Shown: positions 9,623 to 22,482 of the stretch, in pieces
How positions within the stretch are numbered: position 1 is the stretch's first letter
Layout of the letters: every line of letters begins with the position of its first letter
Source: Selaginella moellendorffii
Taxonomy: Eukaryota > Streptophyta > Lycopodiopsida > Selaginellales > Selaginellaceae
Reading direction: 5' to 3'
Length of the DNA stretch: 64,000 nucleotides
Assembly: GCF_000143415.4 (NCBI RefSeq)
Contig: NW_003314299.1
Location: 1,409,502-1,473,501, forward strand
The notes under the pieces: model-generated
What the model saw: only the letters and a program-made list of their open reading frames with translations
Told to the model about the DNA's origin: nothing
The model's database searches: none
Made by a program: the position numbers and the translations under genes

Positions 9623-12600
9623 TTACTGGTTAGCTCTTCTGCTGCTCCACCATGACTTGTGCTTCCTGGATCTCTCCTCGTCCACATGAGACAGCTTCTG
9701 GAGTATCACCTTCGTCTCTCTCAATCGCCCCTTGAAATCCTTCTTCCACACGTCAAACCTGTGCTTGAGCTTCTTGAGCTCGTCCTCCGGGCTCAAGTTG
9801 GCCTCCACTTGGCCCGACTTCACCTCCACCAAGAAATCGGCATCGTCATTGAAAACCTGCGTCCTGTGCTCGTACTCCTTCACCAGCTGCCCCACCACCG
9901 ATTTCCCAGCGTCAAAATCTCGCGGGAAGTTACTGTGGTTGTCCGACGAAGTCTGGTTCGAAGTAGCCGTGGTGCTGGCGGTGATGAATCCCGGCTCGGG
10001 CGTCACCGACGTCGCGGATTCCTCCCACTCGAACTCCTCCGCTGGCAGCGCCGGCCGGGAAGCTCGATCCCTGCTAAAGTTCGAGTTTTGCTGCTGGACG
10101 GAGTCGTCGGATTTCGCCGGGAGCGCGACAGGGACGGGATCTTCGCTGGTGAGGCTCCTCTTTGCGGCCGCAAGGCTCTGCTGCAAGGACGTCATCTGTT
10201 TCTGCCACACCTCCTCCATGGCGTTCATCCTGGCCTCGTACTCGGACCACCGCTGCTCGTACTGCTGGAGCTTGTGGACCATTGCCGCGTTCTCCACGTC
10301 CTTGTCCCACACCGCTTGCTCCGCTACAAGAGCGCGCTGCTTCCATGCTAAGAGCTCCGCTGCCAGTGCTCTGTTCTCGTGACCAGAATCCACGATCTGC
10401 GCACGCAAGGAGCATGCATGTCATCAAAAGTCAAAAGAAAAACGAGGACAGGCAAACAAAAGAAAAAGAGAGAAAGGAACTCCATACCTTCAGGCTGTCG
10501 CTGGCGCTTTTTACTGCCACATTTTCCGCTACAATGCTTTGTTCTACCGACTGTACAGGGATTTCCTTTGAAGAGGAACTCAGTTGTTGTTTCTGAAGAT
10601 TGTAAGCTCTCTTTGCCAGCCACCTCCTCGTAACTGAGGAATAGAGCATTGTAACAAAAAGTACACGTAGAATTGATAACATGCATTTACCTGACTGGAC
10701 GCGAATAACTCTCTCTTGTTTTTGCTTGTAATTCCTTCGGGATTTACGGCCCTTGATATGTTTTTGAATAGAGATCGCTGCTTGGTTCTGCTGCTTCAGT
10801 CTCGTATAACGCCTCCTTTCCCGGGTGCCTCTAACTCGTTTTTGAATGGTGACAGCAGCTACGTTTCGTCTTTTTAATCTCCTTAATTCGTTTCTTGCAA
10901 CGAGCCCTTTGAAATGCCTTTGAATTGTAAGAGTAGCATGGTGCCTTCGTAACAAGTCCTTGTAAGACGCACGAGAAAATATACCCTTCACGTGCTTCTG
11001 GATGAATATAGCAGCACGGTGCCTTTGCTTTAGCTTCTTGAACATAGCTCTCACTTGCATCCCTCTGACCACTGCATGTCAAACAAGTGAGCACAGTGAC
11101 AAAATAGAGTCGACAAAACGAGGCTTACGAGATTGCCATAGAACCGTTGATCTACGCAAACGCTTGAAGTACAGTCTAGCTCGGTAACCTCTGTACAAAG
11201 CTTGAGCGCCAACGATACCGTTCAGCGTACGCGTTCTTTTCTCTTCTAGCACTGCAATCTGCAGTTTTATAAAATGTTAGAGCAGGAAACATAAACCAGC
11301 AGTAAAATACCTGGCCAGAGCGGAAGAACAGCTTTGTTAGACCAACTTGGTATGTCTCTGGGGACACATTGAAGTGCTGCAATATAGAAATACAGACACT
11401 CAAAGCATCACGAGTATCGGAAGCCTGTTTCTGGAGCATGATTCTGAATCTGAAAGAAAATATTCAGAGCCAAGGCTATCAAGTGAATGGCAGAATATGA
11501 AAATACCTGTCAGCGAAATGCTGGTGCAAATGACGCGAAGGATAGCCAGACCTTGTAATTCTCACTACCTCTAAAACGCCACAACAGCGGAGCTGTTGAA
11601 GTACAAGATCTTGTTCAAAATTGTCTGGTAGTTGATAGGCGTTTGGTTTTACACAACGTATAAAATGCGGGGACGTATTTTCCAGCCTCTGTAGTAGCCT
11701 AAACAATTGACCCTGAAAAGAAAGGAAAATTCAGTAACACTAAGCCTCTAAGATACACCACCTTGAATTTTGTTGACACGCTTTGCTTTTGCGATTCTTT
11801 TCTAAATCCCTCGCCCTTTTTTGCAGAAAATGCACGACTTAGCGAGCTCTTACACGATGACAAAAGCTCAAGAATATCTGTGTGAAGTAAATCCCTATTT
11901 TTCTCCATTATTCCGGATGTACTGTATGTTACCTGAAGAAAGAGTCAATCCTCGTCAGGAAAGAACTACAAGAATTTACCTCTCCAGCATAATGACGTAT
12001 GGTGAATCCCGTATCCCTTTCAGCTTTAAAATGACTGTTCTTTGACAGATGCTTGCTCAATTTCATCGCCAATGAAATCTCAGTTGACTGTGGAAATGTG
12101 CATTCCTCGTCGAGCAGAGAAATAAGCCCAAGTGGTCTCTGAAGAAGAGAATGATCTGGGATTGATACCGACGGGAATTGAACGTACCTTTTCTATCAAG
12201 TCTAAACATTCTTGATTGTCAACAAATTCGACCCTCGTCCAATCAATGCCTTCTGCTGAATACTCCTGAATTACAAGATTATTTACTTCGTTGAAAAGCG
12301 CAAAAACTTCTACCTCTTGCTCGAGTTTGAACAGGTGGCGGTTGAAATGTTGCTGTAATCTTTCATTTGCATAGTTTATGCAAAGTTGCTCAAAACTATT
12401 ACTCTGCAGTAGAAAACTCAGTAAAATCGCGAAAACTAAAACTAGCGCACCGACCTGAAAGGACTCAAAACCGTAGATATCTAGAATGCTGATGGTTTTT
12501 CCAGTACGCTTCTTGCCAGCTTCCATTGAAATATTTATCCTTTCTACCAGCCAATCGAATAAGCTTGCATATAAAGCCTTCGCCAAAGCGTCTCTCGCGT

Positions 12601-14919
12601 CAACAGCCTGAGTTGAAAAAAAGGCCGTCTTGTAAGTGCATTTCAATGCTAGAAGAGGTACCTGACCTGTGGGTAAGTGAGCTTCTGCACAATGTCCTCA
12701 TTTCTTGCACGGATCTTTCGAGTACAGAGTGCTTGAATAAGATCAAGAGCACCACATTCCAGCAAAGATGCTGCCACTTGAATAGCTGCCTTAAGGATAT
12801 CAGTAAATGAAATATCGATGCATAAAATAGTCTTCTCACCTTCGTCATTGGTTACAGTGACGTGGTTTTCGTTGTCGATGATGGAAAATGCAACATTTCC
12901 CAGCCAAAGTACCGCTGCGAGCATTTTGAACGCCTTTTCTTGATCTTCTTGATTTATTTGAACAGTGTTCATCGCATTCTAAACAGAAAAATTTTAGAAG
13001 ACTAGAAAAACACGTGATTTTGAAAGCTAACCAGCATACGGTGAAATTGTCCTGCGTCATCGACGTTCTCAATAGCAAGACATTTCCCTTGATTTAAGAA
13101 ATGATAATCGGAGGCATGTCTTAGTTTCAAACGATCTGCACACACGAAATATGTTACATGCTTCCACCTGAAAAAATTATGGTTTACCTCGCATGCCAGC
13201 GTCTGCCCCAGCACACAGCTGGTAAAACACATGGTATGACCTTTCACCTGGTGCTTGATGTACGACTCTAGACTTTAGAGCAAATTATTAAGATTAGCAA
13301 CTGTTTTGAATAGAGGAAGTTTGTTACCTTCTCAAGTAAGTCTGCAAGAACCAAGAGCACCTTAGAAATTACAAATAACAAAAAATGCGAGGATAGAGTA
13401 AAAAGACTTACATGTCTGAATTTTTGCACCACAAATTTTGCCGGCGCTATCAAAGAAAATATCAATGAGCTTTCCCTGCACAACAATTGACAGAATCAGT
13501 TAAAATAGTCTAAAATTTTCGCTCACTCACAAAACGACTAGAATTGTTATTGCGAAGTGTCTTCGCATTCCCAAAAGCTTCCAAAATCGGATTAGTTTCC
13601 AGTATTTCATTTTCCACACCTCCTCCACCTCCAAGGGCAGCTAAATACTGCATTGCAATCTTCGCAGTCTCAGTTTTGCCGGCCCCACTTTCACCACTGC
13701 AGGCATAGCAAGTATAAGAAAACCAGTAAAATACATGTAGATAATCGTTACCTGATGATAATGGATTGATTTAGTCCAGCTGAAATCAGAATAAGTTTTA
13801 CCTTCTCAGATTCAAGATCAAAACTACCACTATACCTGTTATCATCTCCTTGTAAGCACTGTCAGCAGTAGCATAGACGTGAGGACTAAGACCGGCTTTT
13901 GAACCATGCTGTCGAAACATGTCAATATACTCGGATGAATAGATTGGAACTTTTTTAAATGGGTTGATGGCGATAAGAACTGGTCCAGCTTTGGTCTGTA
14001 TGAATAAGAAATACGATTATAAGCCAATCAACTGAAAAGAGAAACGAGAATACGAGAATCAACTCACATAAATAAAACCTTGGCTGTAGCGGTATTTCAA
14101 ATTGTGAAGAACTGCTGGTTCGTTCAAGTAGCTCAGTTGAATAAGATCATCTATCCCTTCAAGAATGTCAGGATTAGCGGGAAGAACCATGGATGTTTCC
14201 GCTTTTATAACCTGCATAAAAAATAAAAAACTTATTAAGTACAATGATAATATCTCCGACTCACCTGTCCATCCAGAACAGAAATGACAGGACTCGCATC
14301 TCCGACAGCTTGAAGAGTTCCCAGAATCCATTCTCCTTCTGTGGATCTACACCAGACTCGTGAATTCTGCCAGAAAACTAAATAATTCATACAGGAAAGG
14401 TGAAAAGAAAAAGGAAATACTCACCTTCTTTAAAGCGTCTTCCCTCCACCGCTTGCGCGCATTTGTCCTGCTTTCCACAATCGCTGCCACTGGAACGGCG
14501 GGAATCGCCTTCTCTTCTATCGAGTCTCCGTCCTCGCCAACCAGATCCTCAGCTGACTCATAAGCTGAATCTCTTTCCACGAGATCGTACTCTTTCTTCT
14601 CATGCTGTGTTTCTACGTCCATGCACGAATCAACACCATTGTTCTTGCTCTCCACGCCAGTGTCATTGCCATCCTTGTGCTCTACTCCATTGCCATTTTC
14701 GTGGATCGCCGGTGTTTGCTCATTGGTACTTTCCACAGGCTTTGTCGCGGTTGCTTGACGGATAATACCATCCAAACTCTTTCTACCACCACGTAAGGAG
14801 GAGGGTAGCCGACCTCTGGAAGTTGGCCGCTGAGGCAATGCCGGAGGGAAATCCTTGGGCTTCTCATCCGATCTTTTCAACGATTCCAAAATCTCCTCTA
14901 GCGTGCTGCGTAGAGCCAT
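9623..14919 (-). CDS. Class VIII myosin heavy chain
   Basis: Plant-specific actin motor of plasmodesmata, cell plate and endocytic sites. About twenty exons with short introns. The first exon (14919-14425) gives the class VIII N-terminus ([19 protein letters not shown], Pro-rich). It is followed by the SH3-like [15 protein letters not shown] (about 14.3 kb), P-loop [12 protein letters not shown] (about 13.68 kb), switch I NNNSSRF (about 13.54 kb), switch [11 protein letters not shown] (about 12.47 kb), and the converter region [13 protein letters not shown] (about 11.35 kb). Next come about six IQ-like motifs (11.2-10.7 kb), then a coiled coil and a polar tail ending at 9623. There is no cargo-binding dilute domain, which separates it from class XI. 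One intron after KLEQE is 48 nt and in frame. Exons in the middle were not all fixed base by base. Confidence 0.88.
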
Positions 14920-16815
14920 GATTCTATATCGCTCACCTGATCTTGCCTCTCAAACCCCAATCCAATCCTCGCGGACGTGTTTCAGTCACTCTCTTCCGCT
15001 GGCCCGACGAGGAAATCCCTGTCCCTCCCAAATCTCCCAGCAAAACGGAATAGCCGCGGACCACATTCTCTAATCGCGCCTGTGCTGTGCATCTATCCCG
15101 GACCATGGATAATCCAATCCCTCATGCACCAGCTCCTACAGATCGCCGATCGAAATTTCGACCGTGAAACGAATCCGGATGCTACCCTGCCGCCTAGGGA
15201 TCGCCCCGCCGCAATCCCAGTCGAAACCCTTGGACGATGAAGAACTCACCGATTGAGCGCGGCGCTGGAGAGATCCACTCCGCGAAGCTGCTCGCTGGAG
15301 CTAGCGCGCGAGATCTGACACGCGCACCGATCTTGGAGGGCGATCCGGTCGAGGAAGGCGCTCACATCACTGCCGCATTCCCTGACGACGCAAAACGCAT
15401 AAATTCTTTTTTTCCCTCTGTTGCTGGAAGAAAATCCGAGCATCGCATGCCCGGCCCTAGGATTCCAGTATCCAACGCTCCCGGCCCCGCCACGTAGGCA
15501 TCCAATGTTATGATATATTAGGGCACCAGTGCCATCCCCGTCGTCGATTGGCCCCTCGTCAGAATCCAGGCTGCCCCTGCCGTCCGATGGGCGGACAGCG
15601 CTGCGCGGGAAAGTTTTGACGCTATCCAACTGGCTGGCCACGTCCAGAGCTCGAATCCTGGCACGACGCCTACTAGATCGATTTCATTCCACGCATATAG
15701 AAGGATCCAGTAACACAACAAAAGTAGTGGCATCATGTCCCCTGGCTCCACATCGCGCACGTAGCCACCCAAAAATTTAGTAAAAAGACTATTCTTTTCA
15801 ACCTTGGAAGAATCTACACGAGGATGCGAATCGAATCCCAGTGCTCACGAGATTCGAGCCCCGGATCAATGCATCTCTATCTGTCAGGTAAAGGAAACCA
15901 CCCTGGTCTAGGAAAGGTGGCGGCCCTTAAAAATGTAGGACTCCAAAGTCACACGCAAAACTTTTCTTCCATGAAGGGACACTGGTCATAAAACCCTAGT
16001 GTTTTATAGCCACCTATCAGGGGCCAATAACCATCGTTTCACACACATTTTTCTTTCCAACTTACACCACTGCACAACTTTCCCAGAACCACACGGTACA
16101 AATCCACTCTACGGAGATTTTCCCTGTCCTGAGAGCTTCCAGTACAAACAAAAATTTTAGAGAAAAAAAAAAACAAGAGGTAAGCTATTTCATATTACAA
16201 CAGGGTGTGTGAGAAAGACAAAAAAGAAAGAAAAAAGAAAGAAAAAAAGAATGGGCTTTTCCTTTACGGCCAGGGACTTGGTTTGATTTGATTGGATTGA
16301 ATTTTCTTCTTCCTGTGGACTCTTTTGTCTGTCTTTACTCCATCTTCGATTCTTCCGCCAAAGCCGGATTTGGCTTTCCCTGATATGATCATCTATCTCC
16401 TCCAAACTGCGAGAGGCACTGTTCTTGAGAGTTTCTTTCCTCTCTAGCTATACTTTCCCCCCGTGTCAATCAATCCTGCTTGACAACCTGCGAATTTCTC
16501 AAGAGCTTTGAATCGGGTACCTGAATTGGATACCGCTCCAAGGAGATACCGCACAGAGAGGGAGCCATAACTTCGAGCTGAGCAGCGGCGGCGGTAGCAG
16601 CAGCAGCACCTAGCAGAAGAAAGAAGAAAATAAAAACTCTACAACCAAGGAGGAAGTCCTTTCCCCTCCTCCCTGAACCCTGAGTCCTCCTGTAAGATAG
16701 CTTATAGCTATGTGTGTTTTTCCTGTCCTGTGTGTCCTCCCTGATAGACGAGTTTAAAGCCTGGAGAGCCTCGTTGCGAGCGCTGCTTCTGCCGCACTCG
16801 CTCTCCCCCCGTCGC
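14920..16815. other. Intergenic region, no gene recognised
   Basis: It holds the myosin promoter side and the 3' flank of the F-box gene. Short frames occur on both strands at 15.2-15.8 kb but none matches a family or joins through good splice sites. An A/G-rich stretch (AAAGAAA repeats) lies at about 16.22-16.25 kb, and an AAACCCTA telo-box-like word at about 15.99 kb. The CGG/CAG-rich bit near 16.59-16.62 kb is low complexity. Confidence 0.5.
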
Positions 16816-18143
16816 TCACCACATCTCGCAGGGAAGAACATCGTCAATCTCATCCGAGCTCGAGTACCATTCCTCGATATCCCAGCCATCGTCCGAGTAG
16901 TGCACGTCGGACATGTCGTCGTACAGGTCGAGCATCTGGAACTGGTCATTGAACTTGATGTTGTAGATGACTCTGATCTTCCGGCACCGCTCGGCCATGG
17001 CCCCGTCGATCGTCAAGTTCATGCAGCCCCTCAGATCGAGAAAGTCCAGGCTCTTGCACTTGTCCAGTATCGCGGCCAGCCCCGAGTTCGTGAGCGATCC
17101 GTAGCAGAGCTCGAGGTGTCTCAGCAGCGGCATGTGTGCGGCGATGGCCAGCGCCTCGTCGTCATACTCCTCGGCCACCAAGTTGTTGGTCTGGAAGAAA
17201 AAGGACATGTTGCGGTCGAGGCGCGCGAGCGACTTGCAGGAGCGGCCGATCTGCGCGAGCGCCGTCTTGGAGATCGCTGTGCAGCCGCTGATGTCCAAGT
17301 GAGTTATCCTGCTCAAGCTGGGGGCGATGTTGGCAATGCAGCCGTCCGTGACTTGGCAGAATGGTATGCGAAGAACTTTCAACCCATGACCCCTGCAAGG
17401 CCAAAGAATGTATAGAAAACCATTCATGTCAATAGCATCCAGGCCCTGGCAGAGAGAAGTTTCTTTAAAAACCATTGCTGGTTCCTACAAAACCATGCAA
17501 ATTCCATGCAAAGCGACTCAAACGAACCAGGAAGAGGTCAGGGCCGTTTGCTTATCTCTCACCGGGAAGCGTTATCTATGCAATGAGCAATCGGAAAATC
17601 AATGCCAGAGACCTAACGGAATTTGGTTTTTTGCGAGACAATCACTAGCAAAGCAAAGAGCAAAGAAACAAGCTAAAGAAACCCAAGAACACACAAGACA
17701 ATGAAATAAGAGGGGAGAAAAAGAAAGAACCTCTTGGCGATGTAATCCACTGGCTCGTCGTTGGCGAGCCGACAGACCGAGAGCTCCTCGAGGCCGCCTC
17801 CGCTGCGCTCCACAACGAGCTGGACCATCCTGTGGATTACCTCCCAGGGCATGAGCCGGCTCCATTCGTGCAAATCCACAACCCTCCAGCACGTCGGATC
17901 CATCGCCGCCTTGCGCCACGCCTTGCAAACCACCGGGACGCTCCGCATTCGCTCCTCGAGCGGAAGAACAGCGAAAATCCTGGCCAGGGCTTCCGGCAGC
18001 ATCTCCGACCACTGCGCCGCGACGCCCCCATCGCTGACGCTCGGTGCTAGCAGCGCCGAGGAGGAGCCGCCGCTGCAAATTTCAGCGCTGCCGCGCTCCA
18101 TCTCCATCTCCACCTCCATTGGCATTGCCATCGCCATCGCCAT
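16816..18143 (-). CDS. F-box protein with leucine-rich repeats
   Basis: Likely substrate receptor of an SCF ubiquitin ligase. Exons 18143-17731 and 17392-16816 (329 aa). The F-box is at about residues 40-85 (SEMLPEALARIFAVLPLEER ... VCKAWRKAAMDP-CW). After the intron come repeats of the type LKVLRIPFCQVTDGCI, THLDISGCTAISKTAL, LRHLELCYGSLTNSGL and LDFLDLRGCMNL, and an acidic C-terminus rich in Asp/Glu/Tyr. The layout resembles plant FBW2/SKIP1-type F-box proteins. The start is uncertain because the N-terminus is an (ATG-GCN)n run with several in-frame ATGs; I used the first ATG. It shares a 155-bp divergent promoter with the sirtuin gene. Confidence 0.8.
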
Positions 18144-18298
18144 CGCCACGACACGATGTAAGCGGGGAATCAGCTTTACACAGGGAGACTTAAAAGAAGA
18201 GTGTCCTTAACCTTCCACGTCACCATCAGACGTGGACAATCTGGACACGTGGACGGTCGTGGGCACGCTACTAGGGCTTTCTTAGGGTTCTTGGGGGA
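18144..18298. promoter_or_regulatory. Divergent promoter between F-box and sirtuin genes
   Basis: 155 bp separates the two start codons. It contains several ACGT-core sites: CCACGTCACC (about 18217), GACGTGG (about 18230) and a palindromic G-box CACGTG at 18246-18251, plus an AGGGTTC telo-box-like word near 18285. Such sites usually bind bZIP or bHLH factors; shared control of the two genes is an inference. Confidence 0.55.
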
Positions 18299-19479
18299 AT
18301 GGAGCTCGACGAGGCGCTGCGCAAGGCCGCCGATCTCATCGTCAATGCGTCCTCGGTGGTGGCGTTTACTGGCGCTGGAATTTCGGTGGAATCCGGTAAG
18401 AATGCGGCGATCTAGCTCACAATGCGGGTTATTTCATTCGTCTTAGATGGCGCATTGCTCAATGCTTGTGTCGAGAGGGATTTTTCTAACAATGAATTGC
18501 CGCCAGGAATTCCGGATTTTCGAAGCAGCGGGGGATTGTGGTCAAAGTATGATCCCGAGGTGTATTGTAACTATTCTGTTTTCAAACAAAAGTAAGCGCT
18601 GGAGAAAAGAAGTTTTACTTTCTAGCTTCTTCTCTAACTTTTTTTTTTTTTTTGTTTACTTTTCTGTTCAGGCCCGAGCTCTTTTGGAAGATGGCAGTGG
18701 ACATGCAAAGCACAATGGCAGAAGCTCAGCCCAATCCCGCGCACTATGCGCTTGCCGAGCTTGAAAGTATGGGATATTTGAAACATGTTATAACGCAGAA
18801 TGTAGATAACTTGCACCAGGTACTTGGGATCATCTCTCTCCGTTTTTTTTCTCTCTATTTTGCTTCTCGTATCCGACCAATTGGGAAATCTTTGTAGCGT
18901 GCAGGGAGCAACAAAGTACGTGAGCTGCACGGGAATGGATCAACTGCGTCGTGCATGGTTTGTAGGAGCAAGGTACCAATCTCGGAGGCGATGGATCAGT
19001 TGAACTCGGGAAAAGTAAAAACAAACTTGTCTCTTTTTTTCCCAGCTTTTTCTTACACTGTACATTTGCAGAGCGTTCCGGTGTGCTCTCGTTGTGGAGG
19101 AGTTTTAAGAATGGACGCGATCCTCTTTGGCGAGCCTTTACAAAGTTCTGTGATGGAAGGCTCGCTGCGACTGGCAATGTTTGCGGAGGTGATGCTTGTG
19201 ATCGGAACTTCTCTTGTGGTAGGCACCATGGATGCTTTTGTGTTGTTTGAGCTGAACTTCTCATTTCATGTTTTCGTTTTTTCGTCCGAGCAGGTCTCGC
19301 CCGCCAACAGCCTCGTGCAGCTCTGCAAATCCAACCAAGGAACAATTGTCATTTGTGATCCCAGCCCTGCCAATTCTCATTTGGCTCATGTAATGCTGCG
19401 CGGAAACGCAGGCGAGGTGTTGCCTCGCCTTGTGCAAGCATGCAAAGCGCTGAGAACTAAAGGCAAGGCTCAGATGTAA
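18299..19479 (+). CDS. Sirtuin, NAD-dependent protein deacylase (bacterial/class U-like)
   Basis: Removes acyl groups from lysines using NAD. Exons 18299-18395, 18507-18591, 18672-18819, 18898-19014, 19072-19218, 19294-19479 (259 aa), phases all consistent. Motifs in order: AFTGAGISVESG (NAD loop), GIPDFRSSGGLW, QNVDNLHQRAGS, catalytic ELHGN, two zinc Cys pairs CMVC and CSRC, ILFGEPL, VIGTSLVVSPA and VICDPSP. It is a compact, nearly domain-only enzyme without a transit peptide or the N-terminal extension of plant SRT2, and the spacing of its zinc module looks more like bacterial and archaeal Sir2 than plant SRT1/SRT2. Nuclear/cytosolic location is inferred only from the lack of a signal. Confidence 0.85.
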
Positions 19480-20705
19480 GAAGCCGGGAAGAAAAAAAGG
19501 TTCTTTTTTACACAGACGTTCCGTCCTTTATGTTTTTCTTGCTAATGATTTGTCCCACAGTGGAAGTCAGAGGGGATGCGTAAAGTAAACGCGGTCCAAA
19601 CAGGACTAAAGCAAAAGCCGTGACGAGCCCTTTCAAAGACAAGTTTACTATGCAAAGTTCCATCAATCATACATGCAGGTAAGATAGTTTACTTGGGGGC
19701 TTTTTTTTTCCAAACTAATCTTGTTTAGTTCCTTGTGTGTTGTTATTGACAGCATGTGTGATTCAGGCACACATCAAATCGCCAGAGACTGTCAACACCG
19801 GACAATCTCCTAGAGCAATACAAACAATGGAAAAAGGAAAGCTTGGAGTAAGCAAGCGTGTTTGGAATCTCTCCTGATGATTTGACAAGGTTGAGAGAGA
19901 ATTTGATTTTATTTGCATGGTCTGTAGACAATGTGGAAAAATCTCTGGTCCCTTGGTACGCCCACTTACAAAGTGAAGTATGGCTATGGCCTGAACGTGC
20001 TGCTTTTTCACCCCACTATGCTATCCGCTATTCCTATTGTTAATCTCTTGAATTTATTGTTTTACTAACGAACTAGTCAAAATATAAATTTGAGGTAGTG
20101 GCCTTTTAGCTAAAACTCGAAACACGACCTTTTTCCTCTTAACTAATGTTGTCGTTCATTCATTGTTCATCCGTCGATGGACAAAAAGTGATCAATCAAA
20201 ATGCATCTAAGAAGTAGACAAACCCTAAAAAAAGATCTCGATTGGAGGCCGCTATAGGAAGTAACAGTGACAAGAAAATCAATTCGCACCCCTATATAAA
20301 AAGGCAGTAGAAATAAAATAAAGGTAGTTTATAATTGCACGTTTTACAAATTGCTAATACCGTACGCGCAACTGAAGGGCGGCGGCCCAGCCACGTCAGC
20401 GCACACCCGCGAAGAAGAACCCTAATTTCTCAGTGCCAGTGCGTGGCCAGGAGCCGCCATATCCACAGCGGCACGCTGCGCGATATTTAGGGTTGTAGGG
20501 TTCCACATTGGGACTGGGAGAGCGCTGGGAGTCTCATCTCTAAGGTGAGAATTTCTAGCTCGATCTGGCCGTGACAGGAGATTCGTTGACCTCTGTTTTT
20601 TTTTGTGTGCCAGCTGCGAGCCTTGGAAATCGCGTTTCTACATTTTGCCTGTTCGTCACGCACCAGTGGAGCTCTCGCTTTCGTTGAGCGCTCTTCGGTG
20701 GAGTG
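19480..20705. other. Intergenic region and desaturase 5' leader
   Basis: No coding region recognised. The last about 300 bp looks like promoter and 5' UTR of the desaturase: a probable leader intron runs from a GTGAGA donor at about 20545 to a GTGCCAG acceptor at about 20612. CCACGTCAG and CCCTAA words occur near 20391-20425. Confidence 0.45.
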
Positions 20706-22482
20706 ATGGCAGGCGTGCTGGTTCCTTCGCAAAATGTGGGGATTTTCCCCCGTTCCTCGCAGTCACTCTCCTTGCCTTCAAAGCTTTGCTACAAGACGCC
20801 GAGATCATCGCTAAGTTTTCGATCGCCCAAGCAAGCGTGTGTCATCGCTGGCCTTGGCTCTTCCTTTTCTCCACTCTTGGCTCTTAAAAGAAGGCTCAAG
20901 CCCGGCTCGAGCTCGCCATCCGTTCCAATGGTCGCTGTTCCACTCCGAACTGTCACTGCTCCTCAAAGCGATGTGGTCGGTGACTTCTCCAAGGAGTTTG
21001 ATCCTGCCGCTCCACCACCATTTTCTCTGGGAGATGTCAGAGCTGCCATTCCAAAGCATTGCTGGGAGAAGAATGTGTGGAGATCGATTAGCTATGTCGT
21101 GAGGGACATAGCGGTGGTTCTCGGACTGGCTGCTGGTGCTGCTTACTTGAATAATTGGCTCGTCTGGCCACTCTACTGGGCTGCCCAAGGCACGATGTTC
21201 TGGGCTCTCTTTGTGCTCGGCCATGACTGGTAAGTTTTTCTCTCCCAGCAATGTTTTTTCTTTCTCGATCTTACGCGTCTTTGATCAGTGGACACGGGAG
21301 TTTTTCCAATAACAAGAAGCTTAACCATGTCTTCGGCCACATTCTCCATTCTTCCATCCTGGTTCCATACCACGGGTGGTACGTATGCTTTTCCATTTCT
21401 TGTTTGGCTTAGAGTTTAAACTTTGTGGAAATCCAGGAGGATAAGCCACCGGACGCATCACCAGAATCACGGCCATGTCGAGAACGACGAGTCCTGGCAT
21501 CCAGTAAGTCGCCTGATGCTCTCGCAAGTGGAAACCATTTTGTTTTTCTCTTACCTTACACTGTTCTTCATGTAGATGACCGAGAAGCTCTACAAAGACG
21601 CAGATATCTTTACTCGCTTCGGCCGGTTCCAGCTTCCATGGGTCATGTTTGCTTATCCGCTTTATCTGGTATTACTAGAAGTTCCATTTTGCTTTGCCTC
21701 GTTTCTAATCTTTCTCACGAACAGGCGACGAGGAGTCCGGGTAAAACTGGCTCTCACTTCCATCCGGACAGCTCTCTCTTCGTCCCGAGCGAGAGAAACG
21801 ACGTGATAACGTCGACAGTGTGCTGGTCGGCGATGTTGGCGTTGCTGGCTGCCATGACAGCTGCTGTTGGCCCCGTTTGGATGTTCAAGCTTTACGTCGT
21901 ACCTTACTTGGTAAGTTTTCCAGAGTTCTACGCAATCGTTTGATGCTTGTGACCGCAGATCAATATTGTTTGGCTGGATGCTGTGACTTACATGCATCAT
22001 CACGGGCACGAAGTCAAGGTTCCGTGGTACAGAGGAAAGGTACTGTGCAAGCTTTGTTTTTTTTTTCAAGGCTCTTTATGCTGGAACTCTAGGAGTGGAA
22101 CTACATGAGAGGGGGACTTTCCACCATAGACAGAGACTACGGAGTGATCAACAACATCCACCACGATATCGGCACTCACGTCGTGCATCATTTGTTCCCT
22201 CAAATTCCTCACTACAATTTGGTGGAAGCTGTGAGTTCATCTTAGCGCTTTTTTGCTTCGGATCGAGCTAATCGTGGTTCTTTTTTCTTTTTTTCTTTTT
22301 TTTTTGTTTTCTTGGTGTAGACCAAAGCGATAAAGCCTGTGCTGGGAAAATACTACAGGGAACCAGAAAAATCTGGCCTGCTTCCCTTGCACTTGTACAA
22401 AATTCTTAAGTCGAGCCTCGAGGAGGACCATTTTGTGCCGAATGAAGGCGACATTGTCTTCTACCAGCGGGACTCCATTTAA
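20706..22482 (+). CDS. FAD7: Omega-3 fatty acid desaturase, plastid type
   Basis: Converts 18:2/16:2 acyl groups of plastid lipids to trienoic acids. Exons 20706-21229, 21289-21378, 21437-21503, 21576-21668, 21725-21910, 21959-22039, 22093-22230, 22321-22482 (446 aa). The first about 75 residues are Ser/Arg/Lys-rich with few acids, a chloroplast transit peptide. The core begins [23 protein letters not shown]. All three His boxes are present: HDCGHGSF (split by intron 1 inside the Cys codon), [10 protein letters not shown] and [13 protein letters not shown]. The C-terminus FYQRDSI lacks an ER retrieval signal. It lies 317 bp upstream of a paralogue with the same eight-exon structure. FAD7 versus FAD8 cannot be told apart here. 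Confidence 0.9.

Noticed and set aside
9659-10382. Plus-strand frames of 216-230 codons
   Set aside because: They are antisense shadows of the myosin coiled-coil exon.
15246-15641. 131-codon minus-strand frame between myosin and the F-box gene
   Set aside because: No recognisable domain, overlaps equally long frames on the other strand, no supporting splice or promoter pattern.
15780-15900. Possible tRNA or SINE (GAATCGAATCCC resembling a B box)
   Set aside because: No matching A box at the right distance and no cloverleaf could be drawn.
16714-17415. Plus-strand frame of 233 codons
   Set aside because: Opposite strand of the LRR exon of the F-box gene; no domain and no start context.
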